Below the pieces are notes generated by a model. It saw nothing but the letters and a program-made list of their open reading frames with translations, was not told the DNA's origin and searched no databases. A stretch of DNA of 64,000 nt, from positions 1-64,000 of the forward strand of contig NZ_QITQ01000014.1 in NCBI RefSeq assembly GCF_003260265.1, in the 5' to 3' direction. Positions 51,876-61,684 of the stretch are shown here, one piece after another. How positions within the stretch are numbered: position 1 is the stretch's first letter; every line of letters starts with the position of its first letter. Both the position numbers and the translations under genes were made by a program. The DNA is from Roseovarius amoyensis (lineage in GTDB: Bacteria; Pseudomonadota; Alphaproteobacteria; Rhodobacterales; Rhodobacteraceae).

Positions 51876-52492
51876 CCCTCTCGCCTGTCGATCTGGCGCT
51901 TTATGCCGGGACGCTTTTCATCCTGTTCATCACGCCGGGGCCGGTCTGGCTGGCGGTGATGGCGCGCACGCTTTCGGGGGGTGCGCGGGCGACGGTGCCG
52001 CTGGCGCTGGGCGTGGTGGCGGGCGATGTGATGTGGTCGTTTCTGGCGGTCCTGGGCGTCAGCTGGGTAGTGTCGGCATTCGGCGGAGTCATGGCCGCGC
52101 TTAAGCTGGTGGCGGTGGTGCTGTTTGCCGGGATGGGCGTGATGCTGATCCGCCACGCCGACCGGACCATCGCCGCCGACAGCCGCCTGACACGGCCGGG
52201 CGCCTGGGCCGGGTTCATGGCCGGGCTGGCGGCGATCCTGGGCAACCCCAAGGCGATATTGTTCTACATGGGAGTGCTGCCGGGGTTTTTCGACCTGACG
52301 CGCGTCACCCCGGCCGATATTGCCGCGATCGTGGTGCTGTCGGCGCTGGTGCCGTTCTTGGGCAATGTCGGACTGGCGATGTCTCTTTCGCGGCTGCGCC
52401 GGCTGATGACGTCACCCAAGGCATTGAGACGCACCAACATCGCGGCGGGGTGCCTGCTGATTGCGGTGGGCGTCGCGATCGCCATGACATGA
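51872..52492 (+). CDS. LysE/RhtB family exporter
   Basis: The 206-residue membrane protein has about six hydrophobic helices. It contains the LysE-family start FILFITPGPVWLAVMARTLS with GGARATVPLALGVVAGDVMW and GFMAGLAAILGNPKAILFYM. It should export amino acids or similar small metabolites; the substrate is unknown. It ends the recF-GFA-VOC-LysE overlapping string, 98 bp before gyrB. Confidence 0.9.
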   Translation: MTLSPVDLALYAGTLFILFITPGPVWLAVMARTLSGGARATVPLALGVVAGDVMWSFLAVLGVSWVVSAFGGVMAALKLVAVVLFAGMGVMLIRHADRTIAADSRLTRPGAWAGFMAGLAAILGNPKAILFYMGVLPGFFDLTRVTPADIAAIVVLSALVPFLGNVGLAMSLSRLRRLMTSPKALRRTNIAAGCLLIAVGVAIAMT

Positions 52493-52534
52493 ATGCATGA
52501 CCGGCCCGCGACACAAAATATTGTGGTCCCGGAC

Positions 52535-52563
52535 GTGACATTGCCTGTGGGAAATCGTATAAA
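52535..52563 (+). promoter_or_regulatory. Predicted sigma-70 promoter of gyrB
   Basis: GTGACA (52535-52540), 17 bases, TATAAA (52558-52563): five of six matches at both boxes and ideal spacing, 28 bp before the gyrB start. A 5-bp inverted repeat (CACAA 52512-52516 with TTGTG 52521-52525) lies just upstream and could be an operator. Confidence 0.65.
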
Positions 52564-52590
52564 ATCACAGCTTACACAAGGGTGGCTTGA

Positions 52591-55008
<2,418 letters not shown>

Positions 55009-55108
55009 GGCTGTTGTTCAGAATACGCCTAATATTCGGGCATCTGCGCTAAAATCGCCCTGATAATCCGGCATTTTGAATAACCTGCCAAGTCTGTTGG
55101 TGACTCTC

Positions 55109-55129
55109 CATTGCACTTACGCTGCAATG
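55109..55129. repeat. 7-bp inverted repeat upstream of the anti-SD hairpin RNA
   Basis: CATTGCA (55109-55115) and TGCAATG (55123-55129) are perfectly inverted around a 7-base loop. The element overlaps the candidate -35 box (TTGCAC 55111-55116) of the RNA locus, so it may be a regulator site or the end of the gyrB transcript. Confidence 0.45.
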
Positions 55130-55145
55130 CAGCATTCTGGTGTTA

Positions 55146-55240
55146 GACAGATCGCATGCACCTCCTCCTCCCTGTGCATGTGATCATGGTCAGAAGACGA
55201 CGGGCCGTATGCAACTCCTCCTCCCTTTGCATGCGGTCGC
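55146..55240 (+). ncRNA. CcsR/cuckoo-type small RNA: two hairpins with anti-Shine-Dalgarno loops
   Basis: Hairpin 1 pairs 55150-55161 with 55174-55185 (12 bp, one G-U); hairpin 2 pairs 55203-55214 with 55227-55238 (12 bp, two G-U). Both have exactly the same 12-nt loop, CTCCTCCTCCCT (55162-55173 and 55215-55226), while the stems differ by compensating changes. This is strong evidence of a selected RNA structure. The loop contains CCUCCUCCC, complementary to ribosome-binding sites, as in the CcsR RNAs of Rhodobacter and the cuckoo/alpha-r14 family. A weak promoter, TTGCAC (55111-55116) - 17 - ATTCTG (55134-55139), would start the RNA near 55146. The 3' end is uncertain. The locus may be one RNA or two processed RNAs. 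Confidence 0.8.
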
Positions 55241-55254
55241 GGTCGAGCCAACGG

Positions 55255-55277
55255 ACGCAGGTTCCATTCGCCTGCGT
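55255..55277 (+). other. Third hairpin downstream of the anti-SD pair
   Basis: A 7-bp perfect stem (55255-55261 with 55271-55277, loop TTCCATTCG) lies 16 bases after the second anti-SD hairpin. It may be the 3' hairpin of the small RNA. No T-run follows on the plus strand; on the minus strand it is preceded by TTTTTCTTC. Confidence 0.5.
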
Positions 55278-55300
55278 GCGAAGAAAAAGTCCAACAGGGC

Positions 55301-55328
55301 GTGGCTGGGCACAACGTTGCCCAGCCAC
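55301..55328. terminator. Strong 11-bp hairpin between gyrB/small RNA and ubiV
   Basis: A perfect 11-bp stem (55301-55311 with 55318-55328, loop 6 nt) lies 20 bp from the ubiV stop, where the transcripts converge. On the minus strand a TTTTTC run follows 12 bases later; on the plus strand ATTTCCTT follows. A bidirectional terminator is likely. Confidence 0.6.
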
Positions 55329-55348
55329 ATTTCCTTGGGGGCTCGCCC

Positions 55349-56257
55349 TCAGCCCGCCGCGCGACGCTGGATGTGGCGATAGCCGGCCTCGCCGTAGAAG
55401 AACCCGTTGCTGAAGCTCACGTCGGGGCAGCCCTGGCCAAGCTGCGCGCGCGCCTCTGCCGGTGCGATGCGCCCCGACAACACGGCGTCAAAGGCGTTGG
55501 CGACGGCGACCATGTCGACATCTTGCGGCAGCAGGCGGGCGTGGGTCACGCCCATGCCGCGCAACTCGTCCAGTTCGGCCAGCAGCTCGATATAGCTTTC
55601 GGACTGGGTCTGGATGCCGTTCACCCGCAGGATCGCAGTGCCGTCGCGGGTGGCCAGCGGCATGCCGTCGGGGTCGTCCTCGCAGACGAACTGGCAGTTG
55701 TCCTTGGTGCGGTTGTGGGCGCGGGCGTGATAGCAGCGCGCCGACACCGCCAGCGGCGCGCGGCCGAACACCTGCACCTCGACCCCCAGCCCCAATCCCT
55801 GCGCGGCCTTTGCCGCCAGTGCCACGGCGGTCGCCGGCATCTCGGTCGGCAGGCAGACATGCGTTGCGCCCTGGCCGGCCATCCAGGCGATGGTGGTCTC
55901 GTTATAGGCGTTCAGAAAGGGGCCAACCCGGTGCGGGCGCTTGCCCCGGGCATAAAGCCCGGCGGCATTGTTGATCTCGACCTCGAAATCATTGCTGTCG
56001 GCCAGGTCGGCGGTGGCCTGGCGTTCGCGGTTCAGCATCACCTCGGCCAGCGATGACACCACAACGCGCTTGCCGCCGCGCTGCAGGCGCTCGATCGCCT
56101 GCGGCATCTCGCGTTCAAAGAACGGCGCGCGCTTGGAACAGATCACCTCGCCCAGGTAGACGGTCGAAACCGGCGCCTCGTCTGCGATACGGGCGTAGAA
56201 ATCGAGCTTTTTCATCGCGCTCCAGTGATAGGCCACCGGGCCAAGGGTCAGCTCCAT
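55349..56257 (-). CDS. ubiV: UbiV, U32-family protein for O2-independent ubiquinone synthesis
   Basis: The 302-residue U32-family protein has the UbiV iron-sulphur cysteine pattern: Cys40 (GEVICSKR), then Cys175-x12-Cys188-x3-Cys192 (CYHARAHNRTKDNC, VCEDD). This spacing matches the [4Fe-4S] ligands known in E. coli UbiV. UbiU and UbiV together hydroxylate the quinone ring without oxygen, using prephenate as the hydroxyl donor. It follows ubiU by 4 bp and ends the ubiT-ubiU-ubiV operon. Older annotation as a protease is misleading. Confidence 0.93.
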   Translation of the reverse strand: MELTLGPVAYHWSAMKKLDFYARIADEAPVSTVYLGEVICSKRAPFFEREMPQAIERLQRGGKRVVVSSLAEVMLNRERQATADLADSNDFEVEINNAAGLYARGKRPHRVGPFLNAYNETTIAWMAGQGATHVCLPTEMPATAVALAAKAAQGLGLGVEVQVFGRAPLAVSARCYHARAHNRTKDNCQFVCEDDPDGMPLATRDGTAILRVNGIQTQSESYIELLAELDELRGMGVTHARLLPQDVDMVAVANAFDAVLSGRIAPAEARAQLGQGCPDVSFSNGFFYGEAGYRHIQRRAAG

Positions 56258-56261
56258 TGCC

Positions 56262-57278
56262 TTACCTCCATTTCTTGGTCTTGAAGGCGCCCTGGGTTTC
56301 CTTTTGCCCTTCGGTCAGCGCCACGAGGTCACCGATATCGGGCGCCTGGCCCTCGCGGATGTCGTCGACGGCGCGGCGAAAGGCCGACACCACCTGCCGG
56401 ACATAGCTTTTCGAGCGCTGCCGCCCCTCGATCTTGAAGGCGTGCACGCCGGCGGCCATCAGATCGGGCAAGAGCCGCCCGAGGTTGAGGCTGATCGGCT
56501 CTTCAAAGGCGTAATAACCATCGGGGCGATGCGGGGCATTGTAGCGACCCTTGCAGATGGTGGGATAGCCGGCGGTTTCCTCGGGCGCAAAGCGGTCGAT
56601 GGTAAACCCGGCCAGGCGGCTGCTCATGCTGCCGTCGGCCTCGCGGTCATAGGTGACGTCGGCAGCGGGCGAACAGACCCCGTCCATGTTGGTCGACAGC
56701 CCGGTCATCCAGTTGGTCAGGCTGCACCGCCCCTCGACCATCAGGCCGTGATTGCCGAAAATGAAGGTCTCGATCTCGCAGGGGATGTCGCGCTTGATCT
56801 GCTTGATTTCGGGGATGGTCAGGATCCGCGGCAGCACCACCCGGCGCACGCCGAAATTTTCGCAGTAATAGCGGATCGCCTCGGGGCTGGAGGCCGCCGC
56901 CTGCACCGACAGGTGCAACCGCGCGCCGGGATGGGTGGTGGCGATGTGCTGCGCCACGCCCATGTCGGCAACGATGAAGGCATCGACGCCCGCGCGCATC
57001 CCGTGTTCGGCCGCCTCGCGCCACAGATCGACCTTGCCGGCGGGCGGATAGGTGTTGAGCGCCAGCAGCACCTTTGATCCGCGTTCATGCGCATAGGCGA
57101 CCGAGGCCTGCAATTCCTCGGGGGTAAAGTTCAGCCCCGGAAAGTTGCGCGCGTTGGTGGCGTTGCGAAAGCCGCAATAGATCGAATCGGCGCCCGCATC
57201 GACAGCGGTGCGCAGCGCGGCGGGGGTGCCGGCGGGGCAGACCAGTTCGCCCGCCTTGGAGAAATCCTCTGCCGTCAT
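56262..57278 (-). CDS. ubiU: UbiU, U32-family protein for O2-independent ubiquinone synthesis
   Basis: The 338-residue protein has the UbiU sequence NARNFPGLNFTPEEL, VVLPRILTIPEIKQIKRD and SYVRQVVSAFRRAVDDIRE. Three of four expected cluster ligands are visible: Cys185 (EGRC), Cys202 (16 residues later, as in E. coli) and Cys242 (TICKGRY). The first ligand position, seven residues before Cys185, is Gly178 (FGNHGLMVEGRC), where E. coli has Cys. The cluster may use another ligand, or this position may vary in the clade. It overlaps ubiT by 4 bp. Confidence 0.92.
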   Translation of the reverse strand: MTAEDFSKAGELVCPAGTPAALRTAVDAGADSIYCGFRNATNARNFPGLNFTPEELQASVAYAHERGSKVLLALNTYPPAGKVDLWREAAEHGMRAGVDAFIVADMGVAQHIATTHPGARLHLSVQAAASSPEAIRYYCENFGVRRVVLPRILTIPEIKQIKRDIPCEIETFIFGNHGLMVEGRCSLTNWMTGLSTNMDGVCSPAADVTYDREADGSMSSRLAGFTIDRFAPEETAGYPTICKGRYNAPHRPDGYYAFEEPISLNLGRLLPDLMAAGVHAFKIEGRQRSKSYVRQVVSAFRRAVDDIREGQAPDIGDLVALTEGQKETQGAFKTKKWR

Positions 57279-57778
57279 GCCGCGGCCCCCCGCCGGCGCA
57301 GCAGGCCCAGCACGGCGCGGCCCGGCGGGCCGAACAGATCGGCGGTTTCCTGCGCAATGGAGCTGTCGACATCGTCCAGCGCGTTGCGCAGGCTGACGAC
57401 GGCCTCGGTATTGCCCGAAATCGTCAGGTCGCGCGAAAAGAACGCGGCGTCGCCGTCGCTCTCGCCATCGACGAGGTTCAAGAGCAGCATGAACGGCCCC
57501 TCGATGTGGGCATCGCAGGGCGGCAGCGGCGATTTGGGCACCGCCCGCATCACCGGCGCATCCGGGTCGGGGCGCAAATGCAGGGCAAAGGGCAATTCCT
57601 TGGCAACAATCAGGAAATCGGCCTTTTGATAGGGCGCGATCCGCGCGAACATTTCGGGGTGGCGGGCGGCGATCCGGCGGACCACGCGCCGCAGAACCGG
57701 TTGCAGCGCCATGCGCAGGGCGGTACTAGGAAGCCCCGCACCGCGAGGCACGGGGCGAAGGGTTTGCATGGTCGTCAT
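57275..57778 (-). CDS. ubiT: UbiT-like SCP2-domain lipid-binding protein
   Basis: The 167-residue protein is a small SCP2-type domain with PFALHLRPDPDAPVMRA, DAHIEGPFMLLLNLVDGESD, DAAFFSRDLTISGNTEAV and LRNALDDVD. This pattern is typical of UbiT, which binds prenyl intermediates during anaerobic ubiquinone synthesis. It is the first gene of ubiT-ubiU-ubiV and divergent from an Rrf2 regulator. Start at 57778; a second in-frame ATG lies at 57769. Confidence 0.88.
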   Translation of the reverse strand: MTTMQTLRPVPRGAGLPSTALRMALQPVLRRVVRRIAARHPEMFARIAPYQKADFLIVAKELPFALHLRPDPDAPVMRAVPKSPLPPCDAHIEGPFMLLLNLVDGESDGDAAFFSRDLTISGNTEAVVSLRNALDDVDSSIAQETADLFGPPGRAVLGLLRRRGAAA

Positions 57779-57930
57779 CGCAGCACTGATCCTTCTGCGG
57801 AATTGGGTTTGGGGGGGCCGGTACTGTACGGATGGTGCGCTGCTTCTATTGCTGCGCAGGCCCTTGATGCTTGTGCAATCGTATGCCTGCGAATAAATAT
57901 TGTAAATGCTGATTAAAAGCCGGAGCGACT

Positions 57931-58347
57931 ATGCGTCTCACCCATTTCACCGATTATGGCATGCGAATGCTGATGCGCATGGCCAGCGCACCCGATCAGC
58001 CCTTTTCAACGGCCGATCTGGCCGCGGAATTGCAGCTTTCACGCAACCACCTGGCCAAGATCATGCAGCGCCTGGCGCAGGCGGGCATCGTCAAGACCCG
58101 CCGCGGCGGTGGCGGCGGCGCGATGCTGGCGCGTCCGCCTTCGGAGATCAGGCTCGGTACGCTGGTGGAGCTGCTGGAGGATCGTCAGCCGATCGTCGAA
58201 TGCTTCAGCGACAAGAACAACTGCACCCTGGTTGGCTGCTGCTCGCTACGTAATCGTCTGCAGCGGGCCGAGGCGGCGTTTCTGAAGGAACTCGATGATT
58301 CGACCCTGGCCGATATCGCCCTGCCGTCACCGCCGCAGTTCAATTGA
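57931..58347 (+). CDS. NsrR-like Rrf2-family transcription regulator
   Basis: The 138-residue protein begins MRLTHFTDYGMRMLMRMA and has a winged helix-turn-helix (STADLAAELQLSRNHLAKIM) with the Rrf2 wing KTRRGGGGGAML. The cluster-binding cysteines are Cys91, Cys98, Cys103 and Cys104 (CFSDKNNC, VGCC), the NsrR arrangement for an NO-sensitive iron-sulphur cluster. It is divergent from ubiT across 152 bp. The AT-rich stretch 57890-57917 just before its start is the obvious operator region, but I could not align a clean NsrR palindrome. Confidence 0.87.
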   Translation: MRLTHFTDYGMRMLMRMASAPDQPFSTADLAAELQLSRNHLAKIMQRLAQAGIVKTRRGGGGGAMLARPPSEIRLGTLVELLEDRQPIVECFSDKNNCTLVGCCSLRNRLQRAEAAFLKELDDSTLADIALPSPPQFN

Positions 58348-59671
58348 GGGTCGAACTCAGCCCCTCGGGGCGGCCCACCACGACAAAGGTCAGCTTGTCG
58401 GGGTCGAGCAGCTCACGCGCCACCCGGTTCACATCTTCCAGCGTCACCGCGTTCATCCGGTCGTTGCGCGTGGCGATATAATCCTTGGGAAACCCGTCAA
58501 TCTGCATCCCCACCGCGATGTTTGCGATGGGGCCATTGCCGTCGAAACGCAGCGGGTAGGCGCCGGTGATATAGGTCTTGGCGTCGGCCAGTTCCCTGGC
58601 GCTGACGCCCTCATTGCGGATGCGCGCCCATTGTTCGCGGATCACCTCGATCGTCTCGGCCACCCGGTCATTGGCGGACGAGACCGAGCCGACCCAAATC
58701 TCGCCGTTATCCTTGTCCGACAGGTAGGTGTAGACACCATAGGTCAACCCGCGCTTTTCGCGCACCTCGGTCATCAGCCGGCTTTCGAACCCGCCGCCGC
58801 CGATGATGTGGTTGAGGATGTAGGCGGCAAAGAAGTCCGGGTCTTCGCGGTCGATCCCCGGCTGGCCGAAGATCACGGATGATTGCGGCGTGTCGAAATC
58901 GATCACCTCGATCCCGCCGGGCAGGTTCTGGTCCGCCCGGCCAGGCAGCGGCGCGCCGGTTTCGGGCAGGTCGCCCAGCAAACGGTCAAGCAGTGCTGAC
59001 AGCTCGTCCGCGGTGATGTCGCCCACCGCGCTGATATAGACCCTGTCACGCGCGAAAACCGCCTTGTGCGCCGCCAGCAGATCGTCGCGCGTCAATGCCG
59101 AGACGCTTTCGATGGTGCCGTCGGAGGGGCTACCATAGGGGTGATCGCCAAAGACCAGGCTGGCAAAGGTGTTGCGGGCGATGGTTCCGGGGTCCTTGAG
59201 GCTGGAATTCAGCCCCGCGATCACCTGTGCGCGCACCCTTTCGATGGCCTCGGGCGTCAGGCTGGGCGCTGTGATGCTGGCGCGCAGCAACTCGATCGCC
59301 TCATCGCGGGTTTCGGTGAGGAATCGCGCAGAGACGCTGACTGCGTCGTCGCTGGCGCCATAGCTGAATTCGGCTGCGATTTCCTCGGTCGCGCGGGCAA
59401 AGTCGCGCGCATCCATGTCGCCGGTGCCTTCTTCCAGCAGCCCGGTCATCAGGTTGACCGCGCCGCGCCTGTCCGGCGCATCCAGCGACGTGCCGCCGCG
59501 AAAGCGCAGTTCCAGCGCCACGAAGGGGATCGAATGTTCCTCGACCAGCCAGGCGTCGATGCCGCCCGGCGTGGTGATTTCCTGGATATCCACACCGGCC
59601 CGTGCGGGCAGGGCCGCAAGCATGGCCACTAGGGCAAGGGCGGGGATCAGGACAGAACGAAAGAGCCTCAT
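58340..59671 (-). CDS. M16 peptidase-family protein lacking the HxxEH motif
   Basis: The 443-residue precursor has a signal peptide (about residues 1-25, ending PARA). Its two M16 lobes contain VALELRFRGGTSLDAPDRRG and EVREKRGLTYGVYTYL. Where active M16 enzymes have HxxEH this one reads AVNLMTGLLEEG, so it cannot bind zinc. The LREKRGL-type R/Y pair (VREKRGLTYGVY) for substrate binding is kept. This is the usual non-catalytic partner of a heterodimeric periplasmic M16 peptidase; the active partner is encoded directly upstream with 4 bp overlap. Confidence 0.92.
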   Translation of the reverse strand: MRLFRSVLIPALALVAMLAALPARAGVDIQEITTPGGIDAWLVEEHSIPFVALELRFRGGTSLDAPDRRGAVNLMTGLLEEGTGDMDARDFARATEEIAAEFSYGASDDAVSVSARFLTETRDEAIELLRASITAPSLTPEAIERVRAQVIAGLNSSLKDPGTIARNTFASLVFGDHPYGSPSDGTIESVSALTRDDLLAAHKAVFARDRVYISAVGDITADELSALLDRLLGDLPETGAPLPGRADQNLPGGIEVIDFDTPQSSVIFGQPGIDREDPDFFAAYILNHIIGGGGFESRLMTEVREKRGLTYGVYTYLSDKDNGEIWVGSVSSANDRVAETIEVIREQWARIRNEGVSARELADAKTYITGAYPLRFDGNGPIANIAVGMQIDGFPKDYIATRNDRMNAVTLEDVNRVARELLDPDKLTFVVVGRPEGLSSTLN

Positions 59672-61005
59672 TGCGTCACCTCCGGGGCCAAAAGCCAGCC
59701 TGTCACGGATCGGTCGCGGTCAAGCAGGATGCGCGCGGCCTCGCGCACCTCTTCGGCGGTGACCGATTGCAGGACCTCGGGCCAGGCCTGCACGTCGGCG
59801 ACGGTTAGCCCCTGCGTCAGCGCCCGGCCATAGCGATTGGCAAGCCGCCCGACATCGTCGCGGGCATAGATTTCATGCGCCTGCACCTGCATCTTGATAC
59901 GGCTCAGCTGATCGGGGTCGATGCCGGTTTCGGCAGCCTCGGTCAGCACCGCGTCCATCGCCGCCTCGGCCTGTTCCAAGGTCACGCCGGGCGCGGGGGC
60001 CACGGTGATGCCGAAAGTGGTATCGTCCAGCGAGGTGCCGCCGTAATAGGCCCCGGTATAGACCGCCAGCCGTTCGTCGAATTGCAGCTTTTCGGTCAGG
60101 ATCGAGGTATTGCCGCCGCCCAGGGCCTCGGCCAGCACGGTCAGGGCCGCAGGCTGCCGCTGTTGGCCGCTGTCGCGCTCGGGTACCAGGTAGCTGCGGC
60201 TGACATAGGGCTGGCCGACGCGCGCATCCTTCAGCACCAGCCGGCGTTCGGCGATCTGCGGCGGCTCTTCGGGGCGCAGGCGTTGGGGCAGGTCCGGGTT
60301 GGCCGGGATCGCGCCATAGTATGTTTCCGCCAGGCCGCGCACCTCGTCCGGCTCGACATCGCCGGCGACCACAAGCACGGCGTTGTTGGGGGCGTAATAG
60401 GTGCGGTAAAAGCTTAGCGCGTCATCCAGCCCCAGCGCCCGCATCTCGTGCATCCAGCCGATGATTGGCTGGCCGTAGCGGTGGTTGAGATACTGCGCCG
60501 CGTTCATCTGTTCGCGAAACAGGCTGCCGGGGCTGGTTTCGACCCGCTGGTTGCGTTCCTCGATGATGACGTCGCGTTCGGTGGCGACAGCGGCCTCGTC
60601 CAGTTGCAGGTTGACCATGCGGTCGCTTTCCATCCGCATCATCAGTTCCAGCCGGTCGGCGGCGATGCGCTGGTAATAGGCGGTGTAATCATAGCTGGTA
60701 AAGGCGTTGTCACGCCCGCCATTGAGCGCCACCGTGGCCGAGAATTCACCCGGCTCCAGCGTGTCGGTGCCCTTGAACATAAGGTGTTCCAGGAAATGCG
60801 CCACACCCGAGACGCCGGGCGTTTCATCGGCCGAACCGGTCTTGTACCAGACCATGTGCACCACCACCGGCGCGCGGTGATCCTCGATCACCACCACCTG
60901 CATGCCATTGTCGAGATCGAAGGTGGTGACGGCATCCTCTGCCAGGGCCGGCGGCGCCACTGCCGCGAACAGTATCGCGCAGAGCGCCGCGAGATAATTG
61001 CGCAT
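59668..61005 (-). CDS. M16 zinc peptidase, catalytic subunit
   Basis: The 445-residue precursor has a signal peptide ending PPALA. It carries the inverted zinc motif His70-Phe-Leu-Glu73-His74 (AHFLEHLMFKGT) with the downstream Glu region AAVATERDVIIEERNQRVE. Its C-lobe is complete. It should be a periplasmic processing peptidase acting with the inactive subunit encoded next. ATG 61005 follows a strong AGGAGGC; the longer open frame upstream is ignored. Substrates are unknown. Confidence 0.94.
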   Translation of the reverse strand: MRNYLAALCAILFAAVAPPALAEDAVTTFDLDNGMQVVVIEDHRAPVVVHMVWYKTGSADETPGVSGVAHFLEHLMFKGTDTLEPGEFSATVALNGGRDNAFTSYDYTAYYQRIAADRLELMMRMESDRMVNLQLDEAAVATERDVIIEERNQRVETSPGSLFREQMNAAQYLNHRYGQPIIGWMHEMRALGLDDALSFYRTYYAPNNAVLVVAGDVEPDEVRGLAETYYGAIPANPDLPQRLRPEEPPQIAERRLVLKDARVGQPYVSRSYLVPERDSGQQRQPAALTVLAEALGGGNTSILTEKLQFDERLAVYTGAYYGGTSLDDTTFGITVAPAPGVTLEQAEAAMDAVLTEAAETGIDPDQLSRIKMQVQAHEIYARDDVGRLANRYGRALTQGLTVADVQAWPEVLQSVTAEEVREAARILLDRDRSVTGWLLAPEVTQ

Positions 61006-61103
61006 GAACTGCCTCCTTGCCGCCCCTCTGGCGGGGTGTCGGGTCATCATCGGGGGACAAGATACGTCGCGTGCGCCCCAGTTCAAGGCGGCGGCTGCGC
61101 GCG

Positions 61104-61631
61104 TCAGCGTGAGGCCGGCGGCGGTGCGGACGGCGTCACGATGCCGGCGCGGCGCAGGCGTTCGCGTTCGGCCTGCTCGTTCAGCCACTGGCGCTTGTAG
61201 GCGTCGGTGTAGTCATCCCTCGGCCCGATGCGCAGCAGGTTCCTGCGGCCGTACCTGCGTCGGATCTCGTCGTCCTCGGCCCGCAAGGTCTGACGAATCG
61301 CCGGATCGGTGCCGTGGCGCCCGGCGTGACGCACAAGCCCGGCGTCGCTGGGCGAGATGGCGGTGCTGGTAATCACGCTGGGGTTACCGCCCAGCGCGGC
61401 GATGCCATCCTCGATAGGGGTCTGGTCGGTGCGGTTGCCCGCGCCGGGTTGGGGCGGGGGCAGTTCGGCATAGCTTTCGGGTTCCTGCAGCGGCTTGCCG
61501 GGAACGATTGCGAACTCGTCCGGTCCGTCACCCTCGGTCTGGAACCGTGTCAGCGTGATGTCGCGGTCGCGTGAACACGCGGCCAGAACCAGCACCAGCC
61601 CAATCATGATGATCTTGCGCGGCAACGTCAT
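61104..61631 (-). CDS. DUF3035-type lipoprotein (possibly BamF)
   Basis: The 175-residue precursor begins MTLPRKIIMIGLVLVLAAC, with a lipobox at Cys19. A Pro/Gln-rich stretch and a charged helical end (DAYKRQWLNEQAERERL) follow. This looks like DUF3035, an alphaproteobacterial lipoprotein family sometimes named BamF, a candidate accessory of the outer-membrane assembly machine; I am not certain of that link. ATG 61631 with GGGAGA upstream is preferred over ATG 61652. It lies between lspA and the peptidases on the same strand. Confidence 0.72.
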   Translation of the reverse strand: MTLPRKIIMIGLVLVLAACSRDRDITLTRFQTEGDGPDEFAIVPGKPLQEPESYAELPPPQPGAGNRTDQTPIEDGIAALGGNPSVITSTAISPSDAGLVRHAGRHGTDPAIRQTLRAEDDEIRRRYGRRNLLRIGPRDDYTDAYKRQWLNEQAERERLRRAGIVTPSAPPPASR

Positions 61632-61684
61632 CCGCCAGTCTCCCGTCGTCATTCGCGCAGCCTTAGCGCATCATGTGCCAAAGG

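Noticed and set aside
57861-57878. FNR/Anr-type site TTGAT-N4-ATCAA upstream of ubiT
   Set aside because: TTGAT is present but the second half-site is GTGCAA at the wrong spacing, so it does not fit the consensus.
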